Positions 62,158 through 64,000 of a DNA stretch of 64,000 bases are shown piece by piece (position 1 is the stretch's first letter; every line of letters begins with the position of its first letter). Source of the DNA: Prevotellaceae bacterium UBA4372. Its GTDB lineage: Bacteria > Bacteroidota > Bacteroidia > Bacteroidales > Bacteroidaceae. The notes below the pieces were generated by a model. The model searched no databases. It was given only the letters and a program-made list of their open reading frames with translations, and was not told the DNA's origin. Made by a program: the position numbers and the translations under genes. Location of the stretch: positions 21,820 through 85,819 of the forward strand of contig DGSC01000003.1 in NCBI GenBank assembly GCA_002391275.1, given 5' to 3'.

Positions 62158-63096
62158 ATGATCAAGAAAACGCTTTGCTTCTCTAACCCTGCTTACCTTA
62201 GCCTGCGCAACGGACAATTAGTCATCCAGATTCCCGACGTGGAAAAGAATGAAAGCTTGACGCATGAGTTCAAGAAAATGAACGAGCGTACAATCCCGAT
62301 TGAAGACATTGGCGTGGTGGTGCTTGACAACAAACGCATCACCATCACTACGGGTGCCATGGAAGCGCTCTTAGAGAACAACGCAGCCCTCATCACCTGC
62401 GACAGCCGCAGCATGCCCGTGGGACTGATGCTGCCACTCTATGGCAACACGCTCCAGAACGAACGCTTTCGTGAACAACTCGATGCCTCTCTGCCTTTAC
62501 GCAAACAGCTTTGGCAACAGACCATCCGACAGAAAATAGCCAACCAAGAGGTTGTGCTGCGTCGTCATACCGAGGCTGAGACACGTTGTATGCAAGTATG
62601 GGTGGATGAGGTGCGCAGCGGCGATGCAGACAACCTCGAAGCAAGAGCCGCGGCTTACTACTGGCGCAACATATTCCCACAGCTTCCTGACTTCGTACGT
62701 GGACGCGATGGCGAACCGCCAAACAACCTCCTAAATTACGGCTATGCTATCTTACGTGCCGTCATAGCCCGTTCTCTTGTAGGAAGTGGATTATTACCTA
62801 CATTAGGAATCCACCATCACAATCGCTACAACGCCTACTGTCTTGCAGATGACATCATGGAGCCTTACAGACCCTATGTGGATGAGCTCGTCATAAAAAT
62901 TATCCATAAGTATGCCGACTATTCCGAACTCACCAAAGAGCTGAAAGCCGAACTACTTGCAATCCCTGTGCTGGACGTAGTCATTGACGGCAAACGCAGC
63001 CCACTGATGATAGCTGCAACGCAAACCACAGCCTCACTCTATAAATGTTTCAGCGGGGAGTTGCGCAAAGTGAGTTATCCACAAATGGAAGGATAA
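62158..63096 (+). CDS. cas1: Cas1 integrase, type II
   Basis: 312 residues from the ATG at 62158 (MIKKTLCFSNPAYLSLRNGQL); the longer open frame from 61972 overlaps the nuclease gene out of frame and is not protein-like. Metal ligands are visible: E161 in NLEARAAAYYW, the His of LGIHHHNRYNAY (219-221) and E235 in DDIMEPYRPYVDELV. N-terminal beta domain followed by the helical catalytic domain, as in type II Cas1. With Cas2 it inserts new spacers. Gap to cas2 is 4 bases. Confidence 0.95.
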   Translation: MIKKTLCFSNPAYLSLRNGQLVIQIPDVEKNESLTHEFKKMNERTIPIEDIGVVVLDNKRITITTGAMEALLENNAALITCDSRSMPVGLMLPLYGNTLQNERFREQLDASLPLRKQLWQQTIRQKIANQEVVLRRHTEAETRCMQVWVDEVRSGDADNLEARAAAYYWRNIFPQLPDFVRGRDGEPPNNLLNYGYAILRAVIARSLVGSGLLPTLGIHHHNRYNAYCLADDIMEPYRPYVDELVIKIIHKYADYSELTKELKAELLAIPVLDVVIDGKRSPLMIAATQTTASLYKCFSGELRKVSYPQMEG

Positions 63097-63100
63097 AACT

Positions 63101-63448
63101 ATGATTGCCGCAGATGCCTCACGTTTCAGTCAGTATCGTGTGATGTGGATTCTCGTTTTCTTCGACCTACCAACCGACACTAAGAAGGAACGCAAAGCTG
63201 CAGCCAAGTTCCGAAAGGACATCATGGGCGACGGCTTCACTATGTTCCAATTCTCCATATATATCCGGCATTGCGCCAGTCGCGAGAACATGGACGTACA
63301 CATTAAGCGTGTCAAAGCTGCATTGCCTGAATATGGAAATGTTGGCATATTGGGAATCACGGACAAGCAGTTCGCAGACATTGAACTATTCTATGGCAAG
63401 AAAGAGAAAGCACCGTCTACTCCAGGACAACAGCTTGAACTCTTCTGA
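63101..63448 (+). CDS. cas2: Cas2 adaptation protein
   Basis: 115 residues. The ferredoxin-like opening VMWILVFFDLPT carries D22, then the Arg/Lys-rich KERKAAAKFRKDIMGDGFTMFQFSIYIR segment and a VGILGITDKQFADIELF strand. It forms the Cas1-Cas2 integrase core. The C-terminal tail APSTPGQQLELF ends in QLELF, which matches the beta-clamp-binding consensus QLxLF; this may be chance. It is the last gene of the operon; a hairpin follows at 63477. Confidence 0.94.
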   Translation: MIAADASRFSQYRVMWILVFFDLPTDTKKERKAAAKFRKDIMGDGFTMFQFSIYIRHCASRENMDVHIKRVKAALPEYGNVGILGITDKQFADIELFYGKKEKAPSTPGQQLELF

Positions 63449-63476
63449 CGTACACATCACCTTGACTCTTCTTTGC

Positions 63477-63532
63477 GATAGCGGATTCTGTTTTACTCTG
63501 CAGAACCCGCTATCAAATCATAAACTTTTTTT
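63477..63532 (+). terminator. Terminator of the cas operon
   Basis: 14-bp stem with one mismatch, GATAGCGGATTCTG / CAGAACCCGCTATC (63477-63490 with 63501-63514), followed after ten bases by seven T. It may also end leftward array transcripts less efficiently. Confidence 0.6.
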
Positions 63533-63585
63533 GAATCCTAATTTCATCCGTAAATCTTTGACTTATACTATCTTATACACATCGT

Positions 63586-64000
63586 GGTGTTTATGATAGT
63601 GCAAAGATGAAGAATTTCAAGCAATTCACAACTGGTACTCGTAGATGTTACCCCACCACTGCGGTGTTTATGATAGTGCAAAGATGAAGAATTTCAAGCA
63701 ATTCACAACTTTGTTAATTCCTAATATTTTTGCAAAAAAGGTGTTTATGATAGTGCAAAGATGAAGAATTTCAAGCAATTCACAACGGTTGCCATAGCTC
63801 GATACGAGGTGACTCGGGTGTTTATGATAGTGCAAAGATGAAGAATTTCAAGCAATTCACAACCTGCATGGCCTCGCCACGCTCACTCGCCTGGGTGTTT
63901 ATGATAGTGCAAAGATGAAGAATTTCAAGCAATTCACAACTATTTTTCTAAGTATTCGTCTTTTGATAAAGGTGTTTATGATAGTGCAAAGATGAAGAAT
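63586..64000 (-). CRISPR. CRISPR array, type II-C, cut by the window end
   Basis: Six copies of a 47-base repeat start at 63586, 63663, 63740, 63817, 63894 and 63971 (the last cut at 30 bases); all visible copies are identical and the five spacers are each exactly 30 bases, giving a period of 77. The plus strand reads GGTGTTTATGATAGTGCAAA up to AAGCAATTCACAAC. The tracrRNA pairs with the reverse complement, starting GTTGTGAATTGCTTGAAATT, so crRNAs are made from the minus strand, opposite to the cas genes. Each repeat also holds TTG - 19 bases - CATCTTTG in that direction, a promoter-like pair. The array continues beyond the window. Confidence 0.97.

Overview
The window reads as a chromosomal segment of a Bacteroidales bacterium, most like Prevotella or a close relative. 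The reasons are: repeated -7 boxes of the Bacteroidetes type (TAnnTTTG) with no clear Shine-Dalgarno sites; families largely confined to the phylum (two DUF4837 lipoproteins, DUF3078, DUF4922, an OAR-like TonB receptor, Kelch-AraC membrane regulator, type IX style C-termini); and glycosidases GH92, GH115 and GH109-like. No rRNA, tRNA or complete insertion sequence was seen. Assignments rest on reading motifs in the translations; no database was searched.

Layout. 1-5.7 kb: a cut gene end, a small PD-(D/E)XK (HSDR_N-like) protein, and a leftward cluster menA - CPBP protease - C10 cysteine peptidase. 6.5-11.6 kb: a membrane-anchored Kelch/AraC regulator followed by a two-gene secreted-protein operon. 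12.5-20.9 kb: FadL/OmpP1 protein, DUF4837 lipoprotein, TonB-dependent receptor and a lipoprotein with three OB-like repeats. 21.1-25 kb: a broken AAA ATPase gene and an MscS-type channel separated by unusual 22-bp tandem repeats. 25-36.5 kb: leftward housekeeping block ffh-folD and rlmN-DUF4837-pdxA-sigma54 activator-lptE-TPR-secG, with a GH115 gene behind secG. 36.7-45.3 kb: Bax-inhibitor-like protein, GH109-like oxidoreductase, a three-domain GT2/GalT-like/SpoIID fusion and GH92 mannosidase. 46-55.9 kb: DUF1846 protein, BadF-type kinase, DUF3078 protein, engB, yidC, S9 peptidase and a macro-like protein. 56.1-64 kb: an AT-rich type II-C CRISPR-Cas locus: tracrRNA (minus), cas9, a DUF1016-family PD-(D/E)XK nuclease, cas1, cas2 and an array cut by the window end.

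Two things stand out. First, the CRISPR operon carries a DUF1016 nuclease gene locked between cas9 and cas1 (2 bp and 7 bp gaps), and every CRISPR repeat seems to contain its own Bacteroidetes-type promoter firing opposite to the cas genes. Second, tandem arrays with an exact 22-bp period, but different unit sequences, lie downstream of at least five genes (both DUF4837 genes, mscS, the broken ATPase, GH92), usually between the stop codon and the terminator, and most units hold a short dyad. The constancy of 22 bp with changing sequence suggests a local duplication process or a two-helical-turn binding array that I do not recognise.
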